Assembly (NCBI GenBank): GCA_028290165.1
Contig: JAQGKJ010000321.1
Location: forward strand, 1 to 5,514
DNA: 5,514 bases
Origin: Bradyrhizobium sp.
GTDB taxonomy: Bacteria; Pseudomonadota; Alphaproteobacteria; Rhizobiales; Xanthobacteraceae
Direction of reading: 5' to 3'
The translations under genes and the position numbers were made by a program. Under the pieces are notes generated by a model. It ran no database searches. It saw only the letters and a program-made list of their open reading frames with translations, and was not told the origin of the DNA. Positions 1 to 5,045 of this stretch are shown here, one piece after another. Every line of letters starts with the position of its first letter. Position 1 is the stretch's first letter.

Positions 1-1
1 G

Positions 2-1336
2 GTTCTTAAGGTGGGTCTGGCGCGCTTCCTGGGTTCCGGACGAGACCAGATTCTCCAACGCCGCCGCGAAATCATGGCGCGGCGCCGCGATGGAAGAGAG
101 TTCAGGGCGGAGTTGAGCGCCACCGCGGTGAAAACGCGAGAGGGCTTTATCCTGAACGGATTCTTGCGCGATCTCACCGACAAGATCGCCGCGGAGGACC
201 GCATCAGGCAGGCAGAAAAGATGGAAGCCGTCGGCCAGCTCACCGGCGGCATCGCCCATGATTTCAACAATATCCTCACCGTCATCACGGGAACGATCGA
301 GATTCTGGCCGAGGCGGTGGCGAAGGAGCCGCAGCTTGCGGCCATCACCAGGATGATCGACGAAGCCGCGGCACGCGGCGCCGATCTCACCCAGCATCTT
401 CTGGCCTTCGCCCGCAAGCAGCCGCTGCAGCCACGGGACATCGACATCAACACGCTGATCATCGACACCGCCAAGCTGCTGCGGCCGACGCTCGGCGAGC
501 ACATCGAGATCGAATCGGTTTTCGAAGACGAGACTTGCGCAGCGACCGTCGATCCAAACCAGCTCACGACCGCCCTTCTCAATCTTGCGCTCAACGCCCG
601 CGACGCCATGCCTGACGGCGGCAAGCTTATCCTCGAAACCGGTTCGGTCTATCTCGACGAGAATTACGCCGGCATGCACAGCGACGTCAAACCGGGTCAC
701 TATGCCCTGATCGCGGTGAGCGATACCGGCATCGGCATTCCCGCCGGCATCCTCGACAAGGTGTTCAACCCGTTCTTCACCTCCAAGGGGCCCGGCAAGG
801 GCACCGGCCTCGGGTTGAGCATGGTCTACGGCTTCGTCAAGCAATCCGCCGGGCACATCAAGATCTACAGCGAGGAGGGCCATGGCACGACGATCAAGAT
901 GTACCTGCCACCGGGCACCGGCGCTTCAGTTGCTTCCGAAGCCGATTCCGCACCGAGCGTTCAGGGCGGCCACGAGACAATTCTGGTCGTGGAGGACGAC
1001 AAGCTGGTGAGAGATTATGTGCTGACGCAATTGCATTCGCTGGGCTACGTCACGCTGGACGCGGCGAATGCGGCGGAGGCGATCGCCCTCGTCGAAGCCG
1101 GCCGTGAATTCGACCTGCTGTTCACCGACGTGATCATGCCGGGCGCCATGAATGGCCGCCAGCTTGCCAACGAATTGCAAAAGAGCAGGTCCGGAATGAG
1201 GGTGCTATTTACTTCGGGCTACACCGAAAACGCGATCATTCACCACGGCCGGCTCGACTCCGGGGTCCTGCTGCTCGCCAAACCCTACCGCAAATCGGAT
1301 ATGGCCGGAATGATCCGGAAGGCGCTCGCCGATTAG
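2..1336 (+). CDS. PAS-containing hybrid sensor histidine kinase with C-terminal receiver (5' end outside window)
   Basis: Sensor kinase that autophosphorylates on histidine and can pass the phosphate to its own receiver. The frame is open from base 2 with no stop, and the first ~55 residues read as the end of a PAS domain (RRDGREF, then GFLRDLTDK). The true start therefore lies upstream, and the GTG at 11 is not a convincing start. Counting from base 11: H-box AHDFNN with H83, N-box NLALNARDAM (191-200), G1 DTGIGIP (238-244), F-box NPFFTSK (253-259), G2 GKGTGLGLS (262-270). A linker follows, then a receiver (about 323-441) with acidic pocket E328-D330, phospho-acceptor D373 (TDVIMP), T401 and K424. 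All catalytic residues are present. No membrane segment is visible in this part, so the signal sensed is unknown. It converges with the FixJ-like regulator gene, which is a possible but unproven partner. The soluble PAS-HisKA-HATPase-REC layout is common in bradyrhizobia. Confidence 0.93.
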   Translation, partial: VLKVGLARFLGSGRDQILQRRREIMARRRDGREFRAELSATAVKTREGFILNGFLRDLTDKIAAEDRIRQAEKMEAVGQLTGGIAHDFNNILTVITGTIEILAEAVAKEPQLAAITRMIDEAAARGADLTQHLLAFARKQPLQPRDIDINTLIIDTAKLLRPTLGEHIEIESVFEDETCAATVDPNQLTTALLNLALNARDAMPDGGKLILETGSVYLDENYAGMHSDVKPGHYALIAVSDTGIGIPAGILDKVFNPFFTSKGPGKGTGLGLSMVYGFVKQSAGHIKIYSEEGHGTTIKMYLPPGTGASVASEADSAPSVQGGHETILVVEDDKLVRDYVLTQLHSLGYVTLDAANAAEAIALVEAGREFDLLFTDVIMPGAMNGRQLANELQKSRSGMRVLFTSGYTENAIIHHGRLDSGVLLLAKPYRKSDMAGMIRKALAD

Positions 1337-1356
1337 CTCTCAACGATGGCGTCGAC

Positions 1357-1992
1357 TCACGAACCGCGCTGCGCGGTCATCACGATCCGGATCAGGTCGG
1401 CGGCATTCCTTGCGCCGAGCTTTTTCATGATGTTGGCGCGATGATCTTCGATCGTGCGCGGGGAGATTCCAAGGTGGCGCCCGGCCTCCTTGTTGGAGGC
1501 ACCCGATACGAATTGCTCCAGCACTTCGCGCTCGCGTCGCGTCAACGGCTCGCGTCCGGAAAAATGCAGCGATGCGACGTTTGACGCCGAGTTCTCTGCC
1601 TGCCGGCGCGCATATGCCCCGATCGCCTCATCCAGCCGGGCCACGATCTCGCTGCCGCGGAACGGCTTTTCGATGAAGTCCAGCGCGCCGTTCTTGATCG
1701 CGGTGACCGCCATGGCGATATCGCCCTGCCCGGAAATCATGAAGATCGGCGCCGGATAGTCCTCGCCGTGAAGCTCTCTCAGGATATCGAGGCCGGATTT
1801 ACCGGGAATGTGGACGTCGAGCAGGATGCAGGCGGGGGTCCTGCTTCGCGCCACCGCCAGCAGTGCGGCGCCGTCGGCAAAGCAGATGACCTGATAGCCA
1901 CCAGCCGACAAAACCATCGAGAGGGTTTCCCGCACGGCCGGATCGTCGTCGACTACGAAAATCTCGCCGCGGGAGGGTGATTTCTCGGCCAT
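1357..1992 (-). CDS. FixJ/NarL-family two-component response regulator (REC + LuxR-type HTH)
   Basis: DNA-binding response regulator of 211 residues. Receiver (about 9-125): acidic pocket D15-D17, phospho-acceptor D59 (LLDVHIP), S87 (MISGQGD) and K109-P110. A linker follows, then a LuxR/FixJ HTH (about 149-205) with LTRREREVL and SPRTIEDHR in the recognition region. Length matches FixJ-type proteins. Three starts are possible: GTG at 2058, ATG at 2004 and ATG at 1992. I chose 1992 because GGACGA lies just upstream of it and because the receiver then begins at the usual distance. The 2004 start has no purine-rich site, and the GTG form would add an atypical 22-residue leader. The gene converges with the hybrid kinase (20 bp gap, no room for a separate terminator) and diverges from the 106-residue orphan gene. 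The divergent region holds a 16-bp palindrome of the size such regulators bind. Actual FixJ orthology is not claimed. Confidence 0.93.
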   Translation of the reverse strand: MAEKSPSRGEIFVVDDDPAVRETLSMVLSAGGYQVICFADGAALLAVARSRTPACILLDVHIPGKSGLDILRELHGEDYPAPIFMISGQGDIAMAVTAIKNGALDFIEKPFRGSEIVARLDEAIGAYARRQAENSASNVASLHFSGREPLTRREREVLEQFVSGASNKEAGRHLGISPRTIEDHRANIMKKLGARNAADLIRIVMTAQRGS

Positions 1993-2007
1993 GCCATCGT
2001 CCATTGG

Positions 2008-2029
2008 CAGTGAAAAGAAGCAGTGAAAA
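2008..2029. repeat. Tandem 9-bp direct repeat in the leader of the FixJ-like gene
   Basis: CAGTGAAAA occurs at 2008-2016 and again at 2021-2029, a period of 13 bp with GAAG between. On the coding strand of the regulator this reads TTTTCACTG twice, just upstream of the ATG at 2004 and within the leader of the ATG at 1992. It may be a protein or RNA binding element, or chance. No known family was recognised. Confidence 0.4.
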
Positions 2030-2082
2030 ATGACGCTCACTTGCCGAAACCGCGCCACGCCCGCGGCGCAAATTCGAGCCCG

Positions 2083-2098
2083 CCCGTATTTGTACGGG
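2083..2098. promoter_or_regulatory. 16-bp palindromic putative operator, copy 1
   Basis: CCCGTATTTGTACGGG is a perfect inverted repeat: 6-bp arms and a 4-nt centre, or seven-base half-sites with a 2-bp spacer if the central near-match is included. It lies between the divergent FixJ-like gene (start about 90 bp away) and the 106-residue gene (start 62 bp away). A second copy at 4850-4865 differs in one base when read on the other strand. NarL/FixJ-type dimers are known to use 7-2-7 sites, which makes the neighbouring regulator a candidate binder, but this is inference. As RNA it could form only a short hairpin, so a DNA site is more likely. Confidence 0.55.
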
Positions 2099-2140
2099 AC
2101 CAGGACTTAACGCACAAGTAGCACCAGCGGCATTAGAAAC

Positions 2141-2157
2141 GCGCTCGAGGAGAGCGC
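2141..2157 (+). promoter_or_regulatory. Ribosome binding site displayed in a hairpin loop
   Basis: GCGCTC (2141-2146) and GAGCGC (2152-2157) form a perfect six-base stem around the five-base loop GAGGA (2147-2151), which is the core of the Shine-Dalgarno for the ATG at 2160. The purine run GAGGAGAG ends five bases before the start codon. The hairpin could present or partly mask the site, so translation may be structure-sensitive. The inverted repeat is directly visible; the regulatory role is inference. Confidence 0.5.
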
Positions 2158-2159
2158 TT

Positions 2160-2480
2160 ATGCAGAATGCAGATGGTGGCAGTTCGGTGGAATCCGACGG
2201 CCGGAATGACGATCGTCGCGCCGTCGTATCGGACCTCGTGTCCCTGATCGAGCACGTCCAGGCGAGCCTGAAGCTGATCGAAGCGGCCATCGTCCGGGAA
2301 ACGCCGCTCTGCCATGAGGAACTCGCTGCCAACGTTGTCGTCCTGGACGACGTTACTCCGCGTTACATCAACGTGAATGCCGCCTTAAATGCCTGCAACG
2401 CGGGGCTGGGCCTCGCCCTGCATTTGCTGCTGGATACCAGGACGCCGAAACTGGGTGCCTGCGCGAAGGCCGGCGGTTGA
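2160..2480 (+). CDS. Small orphan protein of unknown function, 106 residues
   Basis: I do not recognise this protein. Support for it being real: a strong Shine-Dalgarno (GAGGAGAG) five bases before the ATG, an intact frame in a region with no competing gene, and high-GC codon use like its neighbours. The first ~20 residues are polar and acidic/basic (SDGRNDDRR). Residues about 21-48 look like an amphipathic helix (SDLVSLIEHVQASLKLIEAA). A short acidic stretch (VLDDVTPRY, 61-69) precedes a second hydrophobic helix (about 72-92, ALNACNAGLGLALHLLLD). That helix is short for a membrane span but not excluded. There are three cysteines (C51, C79, C101) in no metal-binding pattern. There is no signal peptide. 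It diverges from the FixJ-like regulator and shares its palindrome-bearing intergenic region, so co-regulation is plausible. A helical accessory or signalling-partner role would be a guess. Confidence 0.75.
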   Translation: MQNADGGSSVESDGRNDDRRAVVSDLVSLIEHVQASLKLIEAAIVRETPLCHEELAANVVVLDDVTPRYINVNAALNACNAGLGLALHLLLDTRTPKLGACAKAGG

Positions 2481-2552
2481 ATGCTTTCAATCGCGAGCTG
2501 CCGTCGATTCATCGAACCAGGCATCATCACACCGGTCAGCATCAGATCGATC

Positions 2553-2568
2553 TTTGCGCCCGCGCAAA
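2553..2568. repeat. Perfect 7-2-7 palindrome between convergent genes
   Basis: TTTGCGCCCGCGCAAA has perfect 7-base arms around CC. It sits between the ends of the orphan gene (2480) and the receiver gene (2583, opposite strand). It could fold as a six-base stem with a four-base loop on either strand and act as a weak bidirectional terminator, but no T-run follows on either strand. It could also be a protein site. The rest of 2481-2582 shows nothing recognisable. Confidence 0.4.
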
Positions 2569-2582
2569 CAATTCGGCAGCGA

Positions 2583-2999
2583 CTATCTCAGCTGAACGAC
2601 GCTTGAAAAGCGGGACTGGGCTTCCGCAAGACATTCGTTGATCGCCGCCAGCAGCGCGACCGGCGTGAACGGTTTGCGCAGGCAGCGCGAGGCGCCGAGC
2701 TCAAGCGCCATCCTCAGGAAATCGGGAGCCGGCGAATTGAGATTGGCGAAGGCATAGCCGGACATCGCGATCAGCGGGACCGTCGGCGCGCGCTCGTGGA
2801 AAATCCTGATCGACTCGAAGCCACGCATGTGCGGCATGAAGATGTCGACGATCATCAGGTCGAACGTCGCGCCCTCAAGCGCCCGAAGTCCGGCTTCGCC
2901 GCCATCGGCGACGGTCACCTGAAAGTCGTGTCGCTCGAGATAGATCTCGATGGCCATGCAGACCATTGGATCATCATCAACGACGAGAACGCGTGGCAT
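2583..2999 (-). CDS. Single-domain response regulator (stand-alone receiver, CheY-like fold)
   Basis: Receiver-only protein of 138 residues, expected to be cytoplasmic and to act as a phosphate relay or protein-binding switch. Visible features: LVVDDDP with D8-D10, phospho-acceptor D52 (IVDIFMP), S80 in the MSGY switch position, and K109-P110. All five conserved receiver positions are intact. No output domain follows; the C-terminal ~15 residues are a short tail. The ATG at 2999 is preceded by GGGGGA at a normal distance. The open frame continues upstream to about 3314, but that extension does not look like receiver sequence and was left out. Directly upstream on the same strand is a truncated paralogue whose first 37 residues match it at about half of positions without gaps. 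Downstream it converges with the orphan gene. The partner kinase is unknown; the hybrid kinase in this window is only a candidate. Confidence 0.9.
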   Translation of the reverse strand: MPRVLVVDDDPMVCMAIEIYLERHDFQVTVADGGEAGLRALEGATFDLMIVDIFMPHMRGFESIRIFHERAPTVPLIAMSGYAFANLNSPAPDFLRMALELGASRCLRKPFTPVALLAAINECLAEAQSRFSSVVQLR

Positions 3000-3193
3000 G
3001 TTGGTCCCCCGAGGCTGAACATCTTGTTTCGGCAGTTCGGCAACCCCCAAATCGTAATGCAAGCGATCCTCCTTTGGAATCAGAACTTCTGCTGCAACGC
3101 GTTGCGGAGTGCCCGACGAAGGTCGGGAACTTTTGCGCGCCGTTGTTTCACAGACACCGTCAGACAAGAGGTCCTGCCCTCGATCCCGATAGC

Positions 3194-3352
3194 TCAGCCT
3201 GCAGGGGCCTCCGCGACCGACTCGTTTGACGATTTCATTCCGCCGTTGGTACCGCCGTCGGCGATCAAGACCCTGAGGCCACGCCCCTTGAGCCAGGCCC
3301 GAATGGCGAGGCAAATATGCGGATCGTCATCCACAACTAAAATGCGGCGCAT
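3194..3352 (-). pseudogene. Truncated single-domain receiver (relic paralogue)
   Basis: The frame starting at the ATG at 3352 gives a normal receiver N-terminus: MRRILVVDDDPHI, then CLAIRAWLKGRG and a stretch ending ADGGTNG. After about residue 37 (near base 3242) it loses receiver character, adds about 15 unrelated residues and stops at 3194. The phospho-acceptor aspartate, switch serine/threonine and conserved lysine are all absent. None of the three reverse frames over 3000-3242 restores them, so a deletion or replacement is more likely than a simple frameshift. The start is weakly supported: no good ribosome site precedes 3352, and a GTG at 3379 is an alternative. It lies upstream of the intact paralogue on the same strand and back to back with the broken Crp-like gene. 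Only the acidic pocket (D8-D10) survives, so no phosphotransfer is possible. Confidence 0.75.
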
Positions 3353-3510
3353 AAACACAGCGAGCTGTCTGCCCTCCACCGTGTATTGGAACTAATGTGC
3401 AACCTGGCTTGCGAAATCGAACGGCCGGGCTATCCTTGAACTCACATCAGACGAGCCAGCACACAGGTGACGAGAGACTGGTTGTGCTCCGCCCTTCGGC
3501 CGGAAAGTCC

Positions 3511-3827
3511 ATGTCTGTCCAGCGCCCGGGTAATCATCTGTTGCAAGCGCTGCCCGCGGCGGAATTCGAAGTCCTGCGTCCGCATCTCGAAATCGTTGAG
3601 TTGGTCAGGGAAACTGTCCTGGTGGAAGCCCAACCCGCTGACGCACGTCTACCTGCCTCACAGCGGCGTGATCTCGATGTTGGTCCGCCTCTCGGAAGGA
3701 CAAACGGTCGAGGTGGCGATGGTCGGCCACGACAGCGTTTTCGGCGCCTCGGCCGCGCTCGACGGCGGGATGTCGCTGACCACCGCGGTTCGTCTTTCTG
3801 CCGGGCACAGCCTCCATTCTCGGTAAC
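3511..3827 (+). pseudogene. Broken Crp/Fnr-family regulator (N-terminal effector domain only, two frameshifts)
   Basis: A Crp/Fnr-type sensory domain can be read only by changing frame twice. From the ATG at 3511 (GGAAAG just upstream) it reads MSVQRPGNHLLQALPAAEF and on to ETVLVEA. Near 3632-3636 the frame must shift (two bases lost or one gained) to continue with NPLTHVYLPHSGVISMLV and VEVAMVGHDSVFGASAAL. Near 3803-3805 an extra G in a GGG run requires a second shift to give the expected AGTASIL. About 105 residues align with the intact paralogue at 4044-4760 (YLPH.GVIS, GRDS/GHDS.FG, AAL). Similarity ends near 3827, and neither the connecting helix nor the HTH is present before the next gene. 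It is therefore non-functional even if the frameshifts were sequencing errors, because the DNA-binding half is missing. It is divergent from the truncated receiver. Confidence 0.82.
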
Positions 3828-4043
3828 CAACGCTTGGCTGACGAGGCTGCCATCATCGTCTTCAATGATGGCATCATCTGCACCATAGCGCGCATAGCGA
3901 TGGAACCAGCGTAGGAAAATGCACCTGTTTGCCAATTTCTCTTGCCAAAAATACCGGCCAAGCTCATCCTGTACGTCGAGTACCGTGCATAGGCTATGGC
4001 GGTTCCAGAGGCCGGTTGTGGTCCCTCTAGGCAGGAGGCTACT
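3828..4043. other. Unassigned segment between broken and intact Crp-like genes, with a 9-bp hairpin
   Basis: Similarity to the Crp family stops at about 3827 and the next gene's ribosome site begins at 4033. The segment appears less GC-rich than its surroundings. It contains an inverted repeat: TGCCATCAT (3848-3856) and ATGATGGCA (3865-3873) around the eight-base loop CGTCTTCA, with no T-run after it, so a terminator call is weak. On the minus strand a stop-free stretch of about 57 codons runs from about 3994 to 3827 and includes WFHRYARYGADDAI and LVSQALVTENG. It has no good start and I do not recognise it; it may be a gene remnant or chance. No transposase motif or terminal inverted repeat pair was found. 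Confidence 0.4.
4033..4038 (+). promoter_or_regulatory. Shine-Dalgarno AGGAGG that decides a TTG start
   Basis: AGGAGG lies five bases before TTG at 4044, which is in frame with the Crp-like gene. The upstream in-frame ATG at 3996 has only AGG two bases before it. An ATG at 4048 is out of frame. The site therefore favours initiation at TTG. Confidence 0.6.
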
Positions 4044-4760
4044 TTGGATGCGGGTGCTCGTCCTCCCAACGGATTTCTATCGTCGCTGCCCGCTGACGAT
4101 TTCGAACTGATCCGGCCGTCTCTGCGGACCGCCGATCTGGTACCGGAATCCGTGCTGGTCGAGGTCGATGAAACGCTCAAGCGCGCCTACCTGCCGCATC
4201 GAGGCGTGATCTCGCTTGTCGTCAAGCTTGCGAAGGGAGAGCACGTCCAGATCGCCATGATCGGCCGCGACAGCATTTTTGGCTCGTTCGCTGCCCTTGG
4301 TGACCCGACAGCACTCAACAGCGCGGTGGTGCTGGTGCCCGGCGTTGCTTCGACGATCGAGGTCGATCGCCTTCGCGCCGCGGCCGATCAAAGTTCGACG
4401 CTCCGCGCGGCGCTGGTTCGGCACGGGCTCGCGGTCTACGCGCAGATCCAGCAGACTGCCGGGTGCAACGCCTCGCACACCGTGGAATCCCGGCTGGCGC
4501 GATGCCTGCTGCAAACGCACGATCTATCCGGCGGCGATAAACTTGTTCTGACCCAGGAATCGATGGCGCAGATCATCGGCGCGCGCCGCAACAGCGTGTC
4601 GCTGGTGGCCAACACGCTGCAGCAGGCCAAATACATCCACTACAGCCGGGGCCATATCGAGATCACCAATCTGGACGGCCTCATCAAGACCTCCTGCGAA
4701 TGTTACGCAACGGTCAAGGCTCACTACAACAGATTGGTTCGGCCGCGCTGTCTGACGTGA
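4044..4760 (+). CDS. Crp/Fnr-family transcriptional regulator
   Basis: Predicted dimeric DNA-binding regulator, 238 residues from the TTG at 4044 (254 from the ATG at 3996). I prefer 4044 because of the AGGAGG site and because its N-terminus then aligns with the broken paralogue. Domains: N-terminal cyclic-nucleotide-binding-like beta-roll (about 10-110; AYLPHRGVISLVV, AMIGRDSIFGSFAAL), a dimer helix (about 112-150), and a C-terminal winged HTH (about 155-215) with LTQESMAQIIGARRNSVSLV. A tail contains CECY (218-221). The five cysteines (C141, C154, C218, C220, C236) do not form the N-terminal cluster of Fnr, so an iron-sulphur sensor is unlikely. The ligand is unknown. The classic Crp cAMP-pocket arginine-serine signature is not evident. 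No FixK/Fnr-type box was found upstream. The damaged copy just upstream shows this is one of a tandem pair. Confidence 0.92.
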   Translation: MDAGARPPNGFLSSLPADDFELIRPSLRTADLVPESVLVEVDETLKRAYLPHRGVISLVVKLAKGEHVQIAMIGRDSIFGSFAALGDPTALNSAVVLVPGVASTIEVDRLRAAADQSSTLRAALVRHGLAVYAQIQQTAGCNASHTVESRLARCLLQTHDLSGGDKLVLTQESMAQIIGARRNSVSLVANTLQQAKYIHYSRGHIEITNLDGLIKTSCECYATVKAHYNRLVRPRCLT

Positions 4761-4779
4761 TCTTGCGTGGCGTGATCTT
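4756..4779 (+). repeat. 9-bp direct repeat at the end of the Crp-like gene
   Basis: CGTGATCTT occurs at 4756-4764, overlapping the TGA stop at 4758-4760, and again at 4771-4779, a period of 15 bp. No stem-loop terminator is formed here. It may be a small duplication or chance. Confidence 0.3.
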
Positions 4780-4849
4780 TAACCGACGATGCAGCGCCGC
4801 AGCCCGCGTATCACGATGCCCGCCATTCGCGGCTGCCAATGCGATCGGC

Positions 4850-4865
4850 CCCGTACAACTACGGG
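4850..4865. promoter_or_regulatory. 16-bp palindromic putative operator, copy 2
   Basis: CCCGTACAACTACGGG is a perfect inverted repeat with 6-base arms. Read on the minus strand it is CCCGTAGTTGTACGGG, one base different from copy 1 at 2083-2098. It lies in the 285-bp region between the Crp-like gene and cheY, about 180 bp upstream of the cheY start. Both copies are intergenic and have the same arms and spacing, which supports a shared binding protein. Which protein binds is not shown by the sequence. Confidence 0.55.
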
Positions 4866-4874
4866 TCACCTGCG

Positions 4875-4887
4875 TTTGCACCGCAAA
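4875..4887. repeat. Short inverted repeat next to operator copy 2
   Basis: TTTGC (4875-4879) and GCAAA (4883-4887) form a perfect 5-base inverted repeat around ACC, nine bases from the end of the 16-bp palindrome. Together they make a compact region that could be a compound operator upstream of cheY. Arms this short can arise by chance. The rest of 4761-5045 shows no gene and no clear sigma70 or sigma54 promoter. Confidence 0.3.
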
Positions 4888-5045
4888 TTTATTCGGTCCG
4901 GAGTTAACTGGCTGTTCAACGAGCACTGATACCTGTCGCGGTGCTGACGAGCGTGAGTTCGAAAAAGGCGGCCATTCTTTCGCATGCGCACCGAATATCT
5001 CGCCTGTGTTCGGCAAGTTTTGCGAATTGCGCGGAGTTGGAAGAC

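Noticed and set aside
1799..2332. Long minus-strand frame of 177 codons overlapping the FixJ-like gene and the orphan gene
   Set aside because: It is a shadow of the FixJ-like gene in another frame at its 3' part and antisense to the orphan gene at its 5' part; composition is serine/arginine-rich as expected for out-of-frame high-GC DNA.
3000..3314. N-terminal extension of the intact receiver frame up to 3314
   Set aside because: The added ~105 residues are arginine/proline-rich without receiver or other domain character, overlap the truncated receiver in another frame, and the ATG at 2999 has a clear GGGGGA ribosome site.
3436..3451. TTGA-N7-TCAG resembling a FixK/Fnr box upstream of the broken Crp-like gene
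   Set aside because: Spacing is seven rather than six and the second half-site is imperfect; one loose match is not support.
3902..3930. GGAAC followed by a GTT-like element, resembling an EcfG general-stress promoter
   Set aside because: No CGTT lies 16-17 bases after GGAAC; the same is true for the GGAAC at 3388-3392.
3828..4043. Complete insertion sequence between the Crp-like copies
   Set aside because: No transposase motif, no paired terminal inverted repeats and no target-site duplication could be seen; only a small internal hairpin.
3605..4180. Minus-strand frame of 191 codons across the Crp-like region
   Set aside because: Both ends are antisense to the Crp-like genes and show no domain; only the middle lies in unassigned sequence, and that part looks more protein-like in a different frame.
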